Origin: Halorussus salinus
Lineage (GTDB): Archaea; Halobacteriota; Halobacteria; Halobacteriales; Haladaptataceae
Assembly: GCF_004765815.2 (NCBI RefSeq)
Contig: NZ_ML974127.1
Coordinates: forward strand, 203,259 to 267,258
Length of the DNA: 64,000 nucleotides
Direction of reading: 5' to 3'
This document shows, piece by piece, positions 17,091 through 25,796 of the stretch. How positions within the stretch are numbered: position 1 is the first letter of the stretch; each line of letters starts with the position of its first letter. The position numbers were made by a program, and so were the translations under genes. The notes beneath the pieces are model-generated. The model ran no database searches and was not told the origin of the DNA. It was given only the letters and a program-made list of their open reading frames with translations.

Positions 17091-18407
17091 TTATCTGCGC
17101 TTCTCGCTCGCCGGTCCGGCGGTCACGACCCGGCGAACGAACGCCGCGAAGTCGGCCAGTCGCCCTTCGTGGCGGACCAGTAGGGTCCCGAGGAGACTCG
17201 TCGCCAGTACGTAACCGACGCCGAACTCGGGAACGAGTTCGGCGGGTCCGCCCGCGAGGAGGCCGCCCGCGAGCGCGGCCAGCACCAAGGAGAACTCTCC
17301 TCGGGCGACCATGCCGACCCCGACCCGGAGCGACCGGCGCTCGTCGAGGCCGTAGAGTCGGCCGCCGACGAGGCCGCTGGCGAGTTTGCTCGCGGTCGTG
17401 GCGACGACCGCCACGGCCAGCAGACCCGCGAGGTCGAACAGCGCGAGAAGGTCCGTCGAGAGTCCGATGGCGAAGAAGAAGATGGCCGAGAAGAGGTCCC
17501 GGACCGGCGCGAGGACGCGCTCGACGCGGGCCTCCGCGTTGGTCCGGCCGACCGCCGCGCCGACGACGAAGGCGGTGACGCCGACGCTCAGACTCGTCGC
17601 GGTCGCGGCGCTGGCGACCAGCGTCGTCACCCCGAGGACCCGGAGCGCGAACAGTTCGTCCGAATCGACGCGCAGGAGTCGTTCGAGGAGGGCGGTGCCG
17701 TACCACCCCGCGAGCGCGACGACGCCGAGGAGGCCGAGGCTGGTGGCGACCCGGACCGCGGCGTCGGCGACGCCGCCGCCCGGCCCGAGCGCCGAGACGA
17801 CCGCGAGGTACGCCGCGATGGCGAGGTCCTCGAAGACGAGGACGCCAAGAATCGGCTCGCTCTCGGCCCCGGCTATCCACCCGCGCTCGACCAGCGCCTT
17901 CGTCACGATGGCCGACGACGAGATGTAGACGATGCCCGCGACCAGCAGGGTCGCCACCGGGCCGAACCCGAACGCGAGACCGAGCGCGACGCCGACCGCG
18001 AAGTTGAGCGCGAAGTCCGCCAGTCCGGCCCCGACGAGTCGCCGGTAGTTGGCGACCAGTCGCTCGAAGCTGACGTGGACCCCGAGGAAGAAGAGGAGCG
18101 CCACGAGACCGAGGTCGGCGAAGACGTGGACGAACTCCGGGTCGCCGACCAGCGCCACCGGGACGCCCCAGAGGGCGGTCGGCGCGCTCGGCCCGACGAC
18201 GATTCCCGCGAGGATGTACGCCGGGATGACCGACTGGCCGAAGCGAGCGGCCAGCGTGCCCGCGACCGCCAGCGCGGTCAGCAGGACGCCGAGTTTCGCA
18301 ATCGCCGGGAGTGCGTTCGCGGGGAGTGTGTTCGCTGGGAGGGCGGTCGCGGGGAGAGCGGTCGCCGGAAGACCGGTCGTCGCGTCCGCGAGCGCAGACG
18401 AGAGCAT
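17091..18407 (-). CDS. CPA2-type cation/H+ antiporter (KefB/KhtU-like)
   Basis: 438 aa, about 12 hydrophobic segments. Family hallmarks: FADLGLVALLFFLGVHVSFERL, IVYISSSAIVTKAL and FEDLAIAAYLAV (acidic residues typical of the ion path), then FFFAIGLSTDLL. The start ATG at 18407 lies 8 nt after the stop of the TrkA-C protein gene. Residues 12-34 contain a five-residue repeat (LPATA/LPANA) encoded by a 15-bp tandem repeat. With the upstream TrkA-C protein it resembles KhtTU, which expels K+ in exchange for protons. Confidence 0.85.
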   Translation of the reverse strand: MLSSALADATTGLPATALPATALPANTLPANALPAIAKLGVLLTALAVAGTLAARFGQSVIPAYILAGIVVGPSAPTALWGVPVALVGDPEFVHVFADLGLVALLFFLGVHVSFERLVANYRRLVGAGLADFALNFAVGVALGLAFGFGPVATLLVAGIVYISSSAIVTKALVERGWIAGAESEPILGVLVFEDLAIAAYLAVVSALGPGGGVADAAVRVATSLGLLGVVALAGWYGTALLERLLRVDSDELFALRVLGVTTLVASAATATSLSVGVTAFVVGAAVGRTNAEARVERVLAPVRDLFSAIFFFAIGLSTDLLALFDLAGLLAVAVVATTASKLASGLVGGRLYGLDERRSLRVGVGMVARGEFSLVLAALAGGLLAGGPAELVPEFGVGYVLATSLLGTLLVRHEGRLADFAAFVRRVVTAGPASEKRR

Positions 18408-18415
18408 CGCCCCAG

Positions 18416-18937
18416 TCACTCGCCCGTCACGAGTTCCTTCAACTCTTTCTGCTCGTCGCGGGCACCGAGCGCGACCACCCAGTCGCCCGCCAGCAACTCG
18501 AAGTCGGGGTCGGGACTCGGGTGGGTCTCGCCGTCGCGGCGAACCGCCAGCAGGGTCGCGCCCGTGGCTTCGCGGACGTTCGCGTCGCCGAGTCGCCCGC
18601 CCGCGAGCGGCGCGTCCGCCGGGAGTCGGTACCACTCGATGAGGGCGTCGCCGACCGGGACCTCGACCGAATCGAGCGCGACCGGTTGGAAGTAGGCCCC
18701 TTCGAGGACGGCCCCGAGTTTCCGGGCCTGCTCGTCGCGCAGACAGAACAGGTGAGTCGTCTCGCCCGCGGTCGAGGAGCGCCCGCCCGAGTTCGGGGGT
18801 CGCTCGCCCGCGTCGGGGGCGCGTCGATACACGTCGCGGTCGCCGTCGTGGTGGACCACGACGACGAGTCGGTCGTCGTCCAGTTCGAGTTCGTACTTCC
18901 GGCCGACACCGGGAAGTTCGGTTTCGTACACGGTCAT
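18416..18937 (-). CDS. TrkA-C domain regulatory subunit (KhtT-like)
   Basis: 173 aa soluble protein. The N-terminal part MTVYETELPGVGRKYELEL opens a domain typical of KhtT-type gating subunits; the C-terminal part (about 95-165) is a TrkA-C domain: EVPVGDALIEWYRLPADAPLAGGRL, GATLLAVRRDG, and FELLAGDWVVALGARDEQKEL. An in-frame ATG 33 codons upstream exists, but the family starts at MTVYE. Placed 8 nt before the antiporter, it probably gates that antiporter in response to a nucleotide ligand. Confidence 0.82.
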   Translation of the reverse strand: MTVYETELPGVGRKYELELDDDRLVVVVHHDGDRDVYRRAPDAGERPPNSGGRSSTAGETTHLFCLRDEQARKLGAVLEGAYFQPVALDSVEVPVGDALIEWYRLPADAPLAGGRLGDANVREATGATLLAVRRDGETHPSPDPDFELLAGDWVVALGARDEQKELKELVTGE

Positions 18938-19124
18938 GGGTCGAGTTGGTGAATTTAGTCTCGGAAAGCCGGGAATCGCGGTCGTCTCGCCGCGAGGTAC
19001 GACATCGCGTCGCTCCTCGCGGGGGCGGTTCGGCATACCCTGCGTCCGTCGCGGGGTTCGGCACGCTTCGCTTCCGTCGGTTCGAGGTGGTTCGGTACTC
19101 GGTCCCGCCGGTTCGCGGGACGGG

Positions 19125-19550
19125 TCAGGCGAGGGACGGCGACAGGTGGACGACGAGACGCCGACCGACCGCCAGCGCGGCGTCCCACGCCCAGTCTATC
19201 GGGGTCCAGACGCCGAAGGCGTGGGAAATCGCGTCGTCGAGGGCGACGAGTCCGTACCACGCGACCAGCAGTCGCCAGCGGTCGCCGTAGCGAGTCGTCA
19301 CCGCGCCCCCGACGACGACGCCGAGCGCACCGGCCAGACAGACGAGCGCGCCCGCGACGGGGTGGTAGCGCCAGACGTGAATCCAGCCGAACAGGCCCGC
19401 GAACGCGCTCCCGGTGACGACGACCGGTTCCTTCCGCGGGTAGATGTCCCACTTGCGCGCGCTGGTGAACAGCACGAGGTACAGCGCGTACAGGAAGTGG
19501 TGGGGAGCGTACAGTGCGCCGTCGGGAATCGACTGTGCGGGGAAGGTCAT
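19125..19550 (-). CDS. Small membrane protein linked to cytochrome oxidase subunit I
   Basis: 141 aa with four hydrophobic segments (about 16-28, 45-60, 65-90, 95-110). Aromatic and His-rich at the start (YAPHHFLYALYLVLF) and in GWIHVWRYHPVAG. It begins 23 nt after the cox1-like gene on the same strand, so it is probably cotranscribed. In haloarchaeal oxidase loci such small proteins are often accessory subunits; that is inference here, as no family name can be given. Confidence 0.65.
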   Translation of the reverse strand: MTFPAQSIPDGALYAPHHFLYALYLVLFTSARKWDIYPRKEPVVVTGSAFAGLFGWIHVWRYHPVAGALVCLAGALGVVVGGAVTTRYGDRWRLLVAWYGLVALDDAISHAFGVWTPIDWAWDAALAVGRRLVVHLSPSLA

Positions 19551-19573
19551 GGGTAATGTCTCTCGTCGGTCGG

Positions 19574-21190
19574 TCACGAATCGCAGTTCGGGTCGGTCGG
19601 GGCTTCGTCGGCAGGAGGGTCGGCGGCGGGGTCCGGGGCCTCGGACGCGCCCGTCGCGCCGGGCGGGTCGAACTGTCGCCACTCCGGGGTGAGCAGGCGC
19701 TCGTCCACGTTCCAGACGTTGGCCTCCTCGACCGGCGGTCGCCGCCGGAGCGACCGGACGACGTTCCAGAGCCAGACGACCTGCGCGAGGCCGAGGAGGT
19801 ACGCACAGACCGTCGCGAACTGCTGGAGCGGGGCGAGCGCGGTCGGGTAGGTCGCCATCCGGCGCGGCAGGCCGTGGAACCCCAACAGGACCAGCGCGCC
19901 GAAGGTGCCCGCGGTCCCGACCGCGGTCAGCCAGAAATGGAGTTTGGCGAGCGAAGGGTCGTAGGTCCGCCCGGTGACGAGCGGGAACCAGTAGTAGACG
20001 CCCGCGAACAGCGCGAAGGCGCTGGTGCCGACCAGCATGAAGTGGAAGTGGCCGACGACGTAGTAGGTGTCGTGGAACAGCCGGTCCACCGGAATCGACG
20101 CGAGGAACACGCCCGTCACGCCGCCGACGACGAAGTTGGCGACCGCGCCGAGGCAGAACAGCATCGGCGCGGCCAGCCTGAGCGACCCGTTCCACAGCGT
20201 CGCTATCCAGTTGAACGCCTTGACCGCGCTCGGGAGCGCGATGGCCAGCGTCACCCCCATGAAACTCGCCTGAATCCGCGGGTCGAGTCCGGTGGTGAAC
20301 ATGTGGTGCGCCCAGACGCCGTACGCGAGGACGCCGATGGCCAGCGTCGAGTAGACGACGAACCGCTCGCCGAACAGCTTCCGCCCCGCGAATCTCGGCA
20401 GAATGAGACTCACGAGCCCCATCGGCGGCAACACGAGGATGTAGACTTCGGGGTGGCCGAAGAACCAGAACAGGTGTTGCCACAGCATCGGGCCGCCGCC
20501 CTCGACGGCGTAGAACGTCGTGCCGAAGTTCCGGTCCAGCAGGAGCATCAGGAGTGCGCTCCCCAGCAGGGGAAACGAGAACAACACCAGTCCGCCGGTC
20601 GTCAGCATCGTCCACGAGAAGATGTCGAGGTCGGCCCACGACACCTCTCGCTCGGCGAAGACGGTCACGATGAAGTTGATGCCGCCCATGATGGTGCTGA
20701 CTCCCGACAGGTGGAGTCCGAGCAACAGCAGGTCCACCGACCGGTTGGTCACCTCGACGGACATCGGCGCGTAGAGGGTCCACCCGACCGCGGGCGGTGA
20801 GACGCCGGGGACGCCAGCGAGGTCCGCCAGCAGGCCCGACCGCAGCAGCACCGCGGCGGGCACCAACAGCCAGAACGCGACCGCGTTGACGCGGGGGAAC
20901 GCCATCTCCTCGGCCCCGACCAGCGCCGGGAGGAGGTAGTTGCCCAGTCCGAACACGACCGGCGCGGCGAACAGGAACAGCATCGTCAGCCCGTGGGTGG
21001 TGAACAGCGCGTCGTAGGTCCCCGGTCCCCAGACCTCGGCGTTGGGCGTCAACAGGTCGGTCCGGAGCATCAGCGCGTCGCCCGCGCCGACGACGCCGCA
21101 CGCGAACCCGAAGACGAGATAGAGGAGTCCCACGTCCTCGTTGTCCACGGTGGTCAGCCACCGTCGGAGACCGTCTGGTTTCGTGGGCAT
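19574..21190 (-). CDS. Heme-copper (cytochrome) oxidase subunit I
   Basis: 538 aa, about 12 hydrophobic segments. Ligand residues are all visible: low-spin heme His66 in TTHGLTMLFLF; CuB His246 and cross-linked Tyr250 in GHPEVYILVLP; His295-His296 in WAHHMFTTG; His381 and His383 in VVGHFHFMLVG. The HPEVY glutamate marks an A-type enzyme. The start MPTKPDG at 21190 is chosen because upstream in-frame sequence is repeat-derived. No subunit II or III gene is found within the window, which is unusual. C-terminal 45 residues are disordered and Pro/Asp-rich. Confidence 0.92.
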   Translation of the reverse strand: MPTKPDGLRRWLTTVDNEDVGLLYLVFGFACGVVGAGDALMLRTDLLTPNAEVWGPGTYDALFTTHGLTMLFLFAAPVVFGLGNYLLPALVGAEEMAFPRVNAVAFWLLVPAAVLLRSGLLADLAGVPGVSPPAVGWTLYAPMSVEVTNRSVDLLLLGLHLSGVSTIMGGINFIVTVFAEREVSWADLDIFSWTMLTTGGLVLFSFPLLGSALLMLLLDRNFGTTFYAVEGGGPMLWQHLFWFFGHPEVYILVLPPMGLVSLILPRFAGRKLFGERFVVYSTLAIGVLAYGVWAHHMFTTGLDPRIQASFMGVTLAIALPSAVKAFNWIATLWNGSLRLAAPMLFCLGAVANFVVGGVTGVFLASIPVDRLFHDTYYVVGHFHFMLVGTSAFALFAGVYYWFPLVTGRTYDPSLAKLHFWLTAVGTAGTFGALVLLGFHGLPRRMATYPTALAPLQQFATVCAYLLGLAQVVWLWNVVRSLRRRPPVEEANVWNVDERLLTPEWRQFDPPGATGASEAPDPAADPPADEAPTDPNCDS

Positions 21191-21697
21191 GGACTGGGTT
21201 CGGTGTCGTTCGGCTGGTCGATTACTGCTGTGAGAAATATTTTGACTGCTCTCGAAATTCTCTACAATTTCTATCCGTGTGTAGAGATTGCTTTCCGTCG
21301 GCGCGGGTTCGTTCTCGCCAACGAGCGTCGAGACTGCACTGCGACCGCCGATAGCACCGCAGGTCGCGCCGCGACCGCCGACAGCACAGCGAACCACTTC
21401 GATGCCGACGCACATCGAGACCGCACCGCGACCGCCGACGGCACAGCGAACCGCTCTATCGCCGATGCAGATCAAGACCGCACCGCGACCGCAAGCTGCA
21501 CCGCGACCGCCGACGGCACAGCGAACCGCTCTATCGCCGATGCAGATCAAGACCGCACCGCGACCGCAAGCTGCACCGCGACCGCCGACGGCACAGCGAA
21601 CCGCTCTATCGCCGATGCAAATCAAGACCGCACCGCGACCGCCGACGGCACCGCGACCGCCGACAGCCCCGCGACTGCACCGCGACGACTTGCGATT
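21191..21697. repeat. 507-bp intergenic region with 75-bp tandem repeats upstream of cox1
   Basis: No gene is seen here. From about 21340 to 21690 the DNA is built from variants of accgcgaccgcc and gacggcacagcgaacc. The core is a 75-bp direct repeat: ccgctctatc starts at 21451, 21526 and 21601, and gcaagctgca at 21491 and 21566, both with period 75. The AT-rich stretch 21231-21285 nearest cox1 probably holds its promoter. Confidence 0.8.
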
Positions 21698-23224
21698 TCA
21701 TCGCGCGTAGCGCAGGAGTTCCCGACACCCGAGGAGACCGACCGACGTGGCCAACCCGAACGCCAGCGTGGGACTGACGGCGTAGAGGACGCCCCCGACG
21801 AGCGCACTCGGCACGGTCACGCCTCGGACGACGAGGCGGAGCGAGTCGCGGGAGTCGCCCCGTCGGGCGAGTGTCACGAGCCACTGCTCGCGGGTCGGGC
21901 GCGCGGCGAGACCGACGCCGAACCCCGCGAACAGCGCGGCCGCGACGAGCGCGTTCGGCGGCGTCGCGGCCAGCGCGAGCGGGAACAGCGAGACGACCAG
22001 CGCACCCGCGCCAGCGACGACCTCCTCGCCCACGCGGTCGGTCAGTCGGGCCGCGGGGAGCGTCGCGAGGAGGGCGGCGAGCGTCTCGGCGGCCAGCAGG
22101 CCCGCGAAGACCGCGGCCGGTTCGACCGTCCCGCCGAACAGCGTCGCGGTCACGCCGAAGTCCGCGACCGCGAGGACGAGGAACGGGTACGAGAGGCCCC
22201 TCGCGGCCCGGACCAGCGACTCGCCGACGACGAACGCCCGCTCGTCGCCCGCGAGGTCCCGCAGGGCGGCCACCGCCTCGTCGAGCGACGGCGGGGTCCG
22301 ATTCCGGACCGCGGCGTCGGGCGGGTCGAGGACGAGTCGGCCGACCGTGGCCGCGACGGCGAGACTGGCCGCTCCGGCGCTGGCCACCTGAAACGCGGGC
22401 GAGACGCCGCCGACGGCGACGAGGAGACCCGCGAGGACCGGCAGGCCCACGAGGAGACCGACCCGCCGGAACGTCAGCGCCGCGGCGGTTCGCTCGGCGA
22501 ACTCCTCGGTCGGCAGGCGTCGCTCGACCACGCCGACGGTGACGCCGGGACCGTGGGAGTACCACGTCGCCAGACAGACCGCGCCCGCGAGCGTCCAGCG
22601 CCACGGGCCGAGTGCCCACCACAGCGCCCCGACCGAGCCGAGTTGCGGCGCGGCGACCCACAGCAGGTAGCCCGCCGCCGCGACGAGACCGAACGCGCCG
22701 ACCAGAACGCGCGAGGACCGGCCGGGCGAGTCGGTCGCCGCGCCGTCGTCGGGCTCGCTTCCGGCGGAGTCGGCAGGGGTATCTCCGGCGAAATCGCCGG
22801 AACCGTCCGCGACGTACTCCTCGCGGAGCGCGGCGATTCGGCCGTCGAACGGGTGGTCGTTCGGGTCGAGGCGCTCCCAGTAGTCCCGGAGCGCGCCGCC
22901 GACGAGCGGCGTCCCGAGTCGCGCCAGCGACCACCCGGCCCAGACGACGCCGATGGCGGCCGGGCCGGTGCCGAGCGCGCGCAGGTACGCCGGGAGAACT
23001 CGGACCAGCACCCGCGTCGCGAGGCCGACGCCCAGCGTCAGCACCGCGACGGCGAACAGACCCGGTTCGCGCTCGTGGAGGTCGCGGAACGCCGCGAGGC
23101 CCCGCGGTCTCCCGGCGGTCGCGGCGCGGTCGCGCTCGGTCGGTTGCTCTTGCGATTCGCGCTCGGTCGGTTGCTCTCGTGACTCGCGCTCGGCCGGTCG
23201 CTCCCGCGATTCGCGCCCGGTCAT
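21698..23224 (-). CDS. Major facilitator superfamily transporter
   Basis: 508 aa with about 12 hydrophobic segments in two halves. The loop after segment 2 contains WAGWSLARLGTPLVGGALRDYWERL in place of the classical MFS motif A, and a long acidic loop (about 125-165) follows. Residues 4-30 are three copies of a nine-residue unit RESREQPTE encoded by 27-bp repeats (23131-23211). It starts 1 nt after the permease gene ends, so the two are coupled. Substrate unknown; the neighbour suggests a metal or drug. Confidence 0.8.
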   Translation of the reverse strand: MTGRESRERPAERESREQPTERESQEQPTERDRAATAGRPRGLAAFRDLHEREPGLFAVAVLTLGVGLATRVLVRVLPAYLRALGTGPAAIGVVWAGWSLARLGTPLVGGALRDYWERLDPNDHPFDGRIAALREEYVADGSGDFAGDTPADSAGSEPDDGAATDSPGRSSRVLVGAFGLVAAAGYLLWVAAPQLGSVGALWWALGPWRWTLAGAVCLATWYSHGPGVTVGVVERRLPTEEFAERTAAALTFRRVGLLVGLPVLAGLLVAVGGVSPAFQVASAGAASLAVAATVGRLVLDPPDAAVRNRTPPSLDEAVAALRDLAGDERAFVVGESLVRAARGLSYPFLVLAVADFGVTATLFGGTVEPAAVFAGLLAAETLAALLATLPAARLTDRVGEEVVAGAGALVVSLFPLALAATPPNALVAAALFAGFGVGLAARPTREQWLVTLARRGDSRDSLRLVVRGVTVPSALVGGVLYAVSPTLAFGLATSVGLLGCRELLRYAR

Positions 23225-24697
23225 TCACTCGCTCCGGAGGCGTCGGTACGCCTCCACGAATCGGTCGAACGCTTTCGCGGCCGCCGCGCCGACGACCCGG
23301 ACTGCGCGCCCGAGCGCCCGGAGAAGGTCGGCGGCCCGCCGGGCGGCGGTCGCCATCGCTCGCCCGAACCGCTTCGCGCCGGTCGCCAGCGCCGACAGGC
23401 CCGCCTTCGTCGGTCCGGCCGCTCGCTCGGCGCGGTAGAGGTACGGCCCGACGATACCGGGGAGCGCGACGAGGAGGTTCCCGATGCGCTCGTGGCCGTA
23501 GGCCGCGCCGACCTGCGCGAGGAACAGCGGCGTGAACAGCAGATTGAGCGCGAGGGTGTAGCCCGCACCCGGTCCGGTCGCGCCGCCGGTCGCGCCCTGC
23601 GCGGGAATCAGCCCCGAGAAGTCGAACAGGTAGTGGACCGCGACGCCCGCGACGACCGCCGCGAGCGCCGTCGCGCCGAACATGACCGCCGCCATCCGCG
23701 AGCCGTAGTAGCGCCGGTAGGTTCTGACGAGTTGCGGAATCGCGAGGTCGGCGAAGACGAACGCCAGCACCGCGCCGAACGCGACGCCGTTGTTCCACAG
23801 CACGAGGGCGAACGGGACGTTCCCGACCGAGCAGAGGAACGTGAGGACGCCGATGGTGACCCCCAGCACGACGTGGACCGTCACCCACGTCAGCGACCCC
23901 TCGCCGCCGACGCCGAACAGCGAGGTCCACCACGCGTCGGGGACGAACGCCGCGATGAGACCCGCCAGCAGGAAGCCGAGCGCGATGTCCTCCCAGAGCA
24001 TGTCCCACTCCCGAATCGCGTTGGTCGCGGCCGTCTTCCAGCCCGCGAGCGACCGGAGGTCGGCGGTCTCGGCCTCCACCACGTCGGCGTCGTTGCGGGC
24101 GCGGTACGCCCGGAGACAGCCGCCACAGCAGAAGTACTCGGTCGCGCCGTCCACGGTCGCCGCCACGGTGTCGTCGTCGCTCGGGTCGGCGGTCATCCCG
24201 CAGGCGGGGCAGGTCACCTCGTCGAGTTCAAGCGCGTGCTGGCGGGCCACTTCGAACCACTCGCTGGGCACCACGTCGCGGTAGAGGTACGCGAGGACCC
24301 CGACCGCTATCAGGCCGCCGACGAACTCCGCGGCGACGAACTGCCAACCCAACAGAATCCACATCACGAGACCCAACTCCGCGACTAAATCGGTCGCCGC
24401 GAACTGGAACGCCGCCAGCGACGAGACCCCCGACGCGCCCTTCTTGAACAGCGTCTTGGCGGTCGCCACCGCCGAGAACGAGCAACTGGACGACAGCGAC
24501 CCGAACAGCGTCCCGTAGCCGACCTCGCGCAGGCCGTCGTCGCCGAGGTACTCGGCCATCCGGTCGTCGCCGACGAACTCCTCGACCGCGCCGGTGATGG
24601 TGAACCCCAACACGAGCGCCCACCACGTCTCCCACGCCATGCCGAGCGCGAGTCCGATACCCTCGAAGAACGACCAGACGAGTCCTAAAATCGACAT
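23225..24697 (-). CDS. DUF318/ArsP-like permease with internal TRASH-type metal site
   Basis: 490 aa. The N-terminal half has the family's pattern FGSLSSSCSFSAVATAKTLFKKGAS (split here by 20-residue limit: SSSCSFSAVATAKTLF is the core near 70-85) and is repeated in the second half as LCSVGNVPFALVLWNNG. Between the membrane halves, about residues 158-195, lies a cysteine cluster CPACGMTAD...YFCCGGCLRAY of the TRASH/YHS type, which binds metals. The C-terminal 60 residues are basic and amphipathic. Permeases of this type export metals or metalloids; the internal metal site may sense the cargo. Coupled to the MFS gene downstream. Confidence 0.8.
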   Translation of the reverse strand: MSILGLVWSFFEGIGLALGMAWETWWALVLGFTITGAVEEFVGDDRMAEYLGDDGLREVGYGTLFGSLSSSCSFSAVATAKTLFKKGASGVSSLAAFQFAATDLVAELGLVMWILLGWQFVAAEFVGGLIAVGVLAYLYRDVVPSEWFEVARQHALELDEVTCPACGMTADPSDDDTVAATVDGATEYFCCGGCLRAYRARNDADVVEAETADLRSLAGWKTAATNAIREWDMLWEDIALGFLLAGLIAAFVPDAWWTSLFGVGGEGSLTWVTVHVVLGVTIGVLTFLCSVGNVPFALVLWNNGVAFGAVLAFVFADLAIPQLVRTYRRYYGSRMAAVMFGATALAAVVAGVAVHYLFDFSGLIPAQGATGGATGPGAGYTLALNLLFTPLFLAQVGAAYGHERIGNLLVALPGIVGPYLYRAERAAGPTKAGLSALATGAKRFGRAMATAARRAADLLRALGRAVRVVGAAAAKAFDRFVEAYRRLRSE

Positions 24698-24776
24698 TCT
24701 TCCTCCGTCGTTCGGCCGGTCGTTCTGTCGGTCGGTTTCGGAGCTATCCGTCCGTCAGCCTCGCGTTCGCTCGCCG

Positions 24777-25790
24777 TCATCGCGGCCGCTCCAACACGAC
24801 GCCGCCGTCGCCGACGGCCACGTCCGGTTGCTCGACGGTTCCCAGCACCACGTCGTGGAGCGGCGTCTCGGTCGGCACCTCGCGGGGTCGCCACCCCTCG
24901 CGCGTGAACTCGAAGACGGCCCCGTCGGCGTCCACCGCGAGACCGACGTGGCGGTCGCGCGCGACGGCCCGAACGTCTGCCTCGCCGACTGACACCGGGT
25001 TCCACGAGAAGCCGTTGTACCGGAAGACGGTGCCGCCGCCAGCGGCGACCGCCACGTCGTCCGGGCCGCGAGGAGCTACGTCGTGGAAGTTCACGCCAGC
25101 GCCGTCGATGCCGATGCGCCGCCACTCGCGGCCCGCGTTCACGGTCTGGAAGACGTTGCCCGACGTGTCGCAGACGTAGCCGGTGCCCCGGTCGGCGAAC
25201 GAGACGCCGAGCGCGCTCGACCCGCCGCCGGGTTCCACCACCTCGCCCCACGACACGCCGTCGCCGTCGTGGCGGCCCTGTAGGAGTTCGCCCGAGCCGT
25301 TCACGAGGTAGACCCACTCCTGTCCGGCCAACCCCGCGACGGCGACGTTCTCCCACGTGCTGGTCTTCTCCTCGGGCGCGGAGAAGTCGGTGACTCGTCC
25401 GGCGTCGAAGTCGTAGCGACCGACGACGCCGCTGTCGCCACAGAACCAGACGCGCCGCCCGTTCGCCGTGGAATCGACGCCGCTGAGTCCGTTCTGTGCG
25501 CCCTCGGGTCCGGCGTCGAGTTCGACCCGCCAGTCGCCGTCCGCGCGGACCACGAGTCGGCCCTCCTCGCCGACCGCGCAGGGGCCGGTCCGAGTGACGG
25601 CGGCGCTGTAGAGCGCGCCCTCTGTGGGCGACCGGACCGCGGTCCAGTCGCCGTCGTACTGGTCCCGGTCCCGGTCGTCGCTCGTGGCACACCCCGCGAG
25701 CGCGGCGGTCGCGCCCCCGGCGAGACCGAGAAATCCCCGGCGGGTCGTCCGCGGGGTTCGGGCTTCGTGTCCACCTGATGCTGTGGTCAC
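24777..25790 (-). CDS. Tat-exported beta-propeller lipoprotein, paralog B
   Basis: 337 aa. The N-terminus has TTRRGFLGL (Tat) and LAGC (lipobox, Cys about 34), so unlike its three paralogs it is extracytoplasmic. The propeller repeats share the family signatures: ALYSAAVTRTGPCAVGEEG, RVWFCGDSGVVGRYDF, TSTWENVAVAG and a final VAVGDGGVVLERPR. It lies between the metal-site permease and the DUF2182 gene on the same strand, 6 nt from the latter, so a role in metal handling outside the membrane is a fair guess. Confidence 0.75.
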   Translation of the reverse strand: MTTASGGHEARTPRTTRRGFLGLAGGATAALAGCATSDDRDRDQYDGDWTAVRSPTEGALYSAAVTRTGPCAVGEEGRLVVRADGDWRVELDAGPEGAQNGLSGVDSTANGRRVWFCGDSGVVGRYDFDAGRVTDFSAPEEKTSTWENVAVAGLAGQEWVYLVNGSGELLQGRHDGDGVSWGEVVEPGGGSSALGVSFADRGTGYVCDTSGNVFQTVNAGREWRRIGIDGAGVNFHDVAPRGPDDVAVAAGGGTVFRYNGFSWNPVSVGEADVRAVARDRHVGLAVDADGAVFEFTREGWRPREVPTETPLHDVVLGTVEQPDVAVGDGGVVLERPR

Positions 25791-25796
25791 GGACGG

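Noticed and set aside
20993-23182. Long + strand frame of over 700 codons across the cox1 upstream repeats and the MFS gene
   Set aside because: It is antisense to a clear membrane transporter, has no promoter, and is Arg/Asp-rich as expected of a GC-rich shadow frame.
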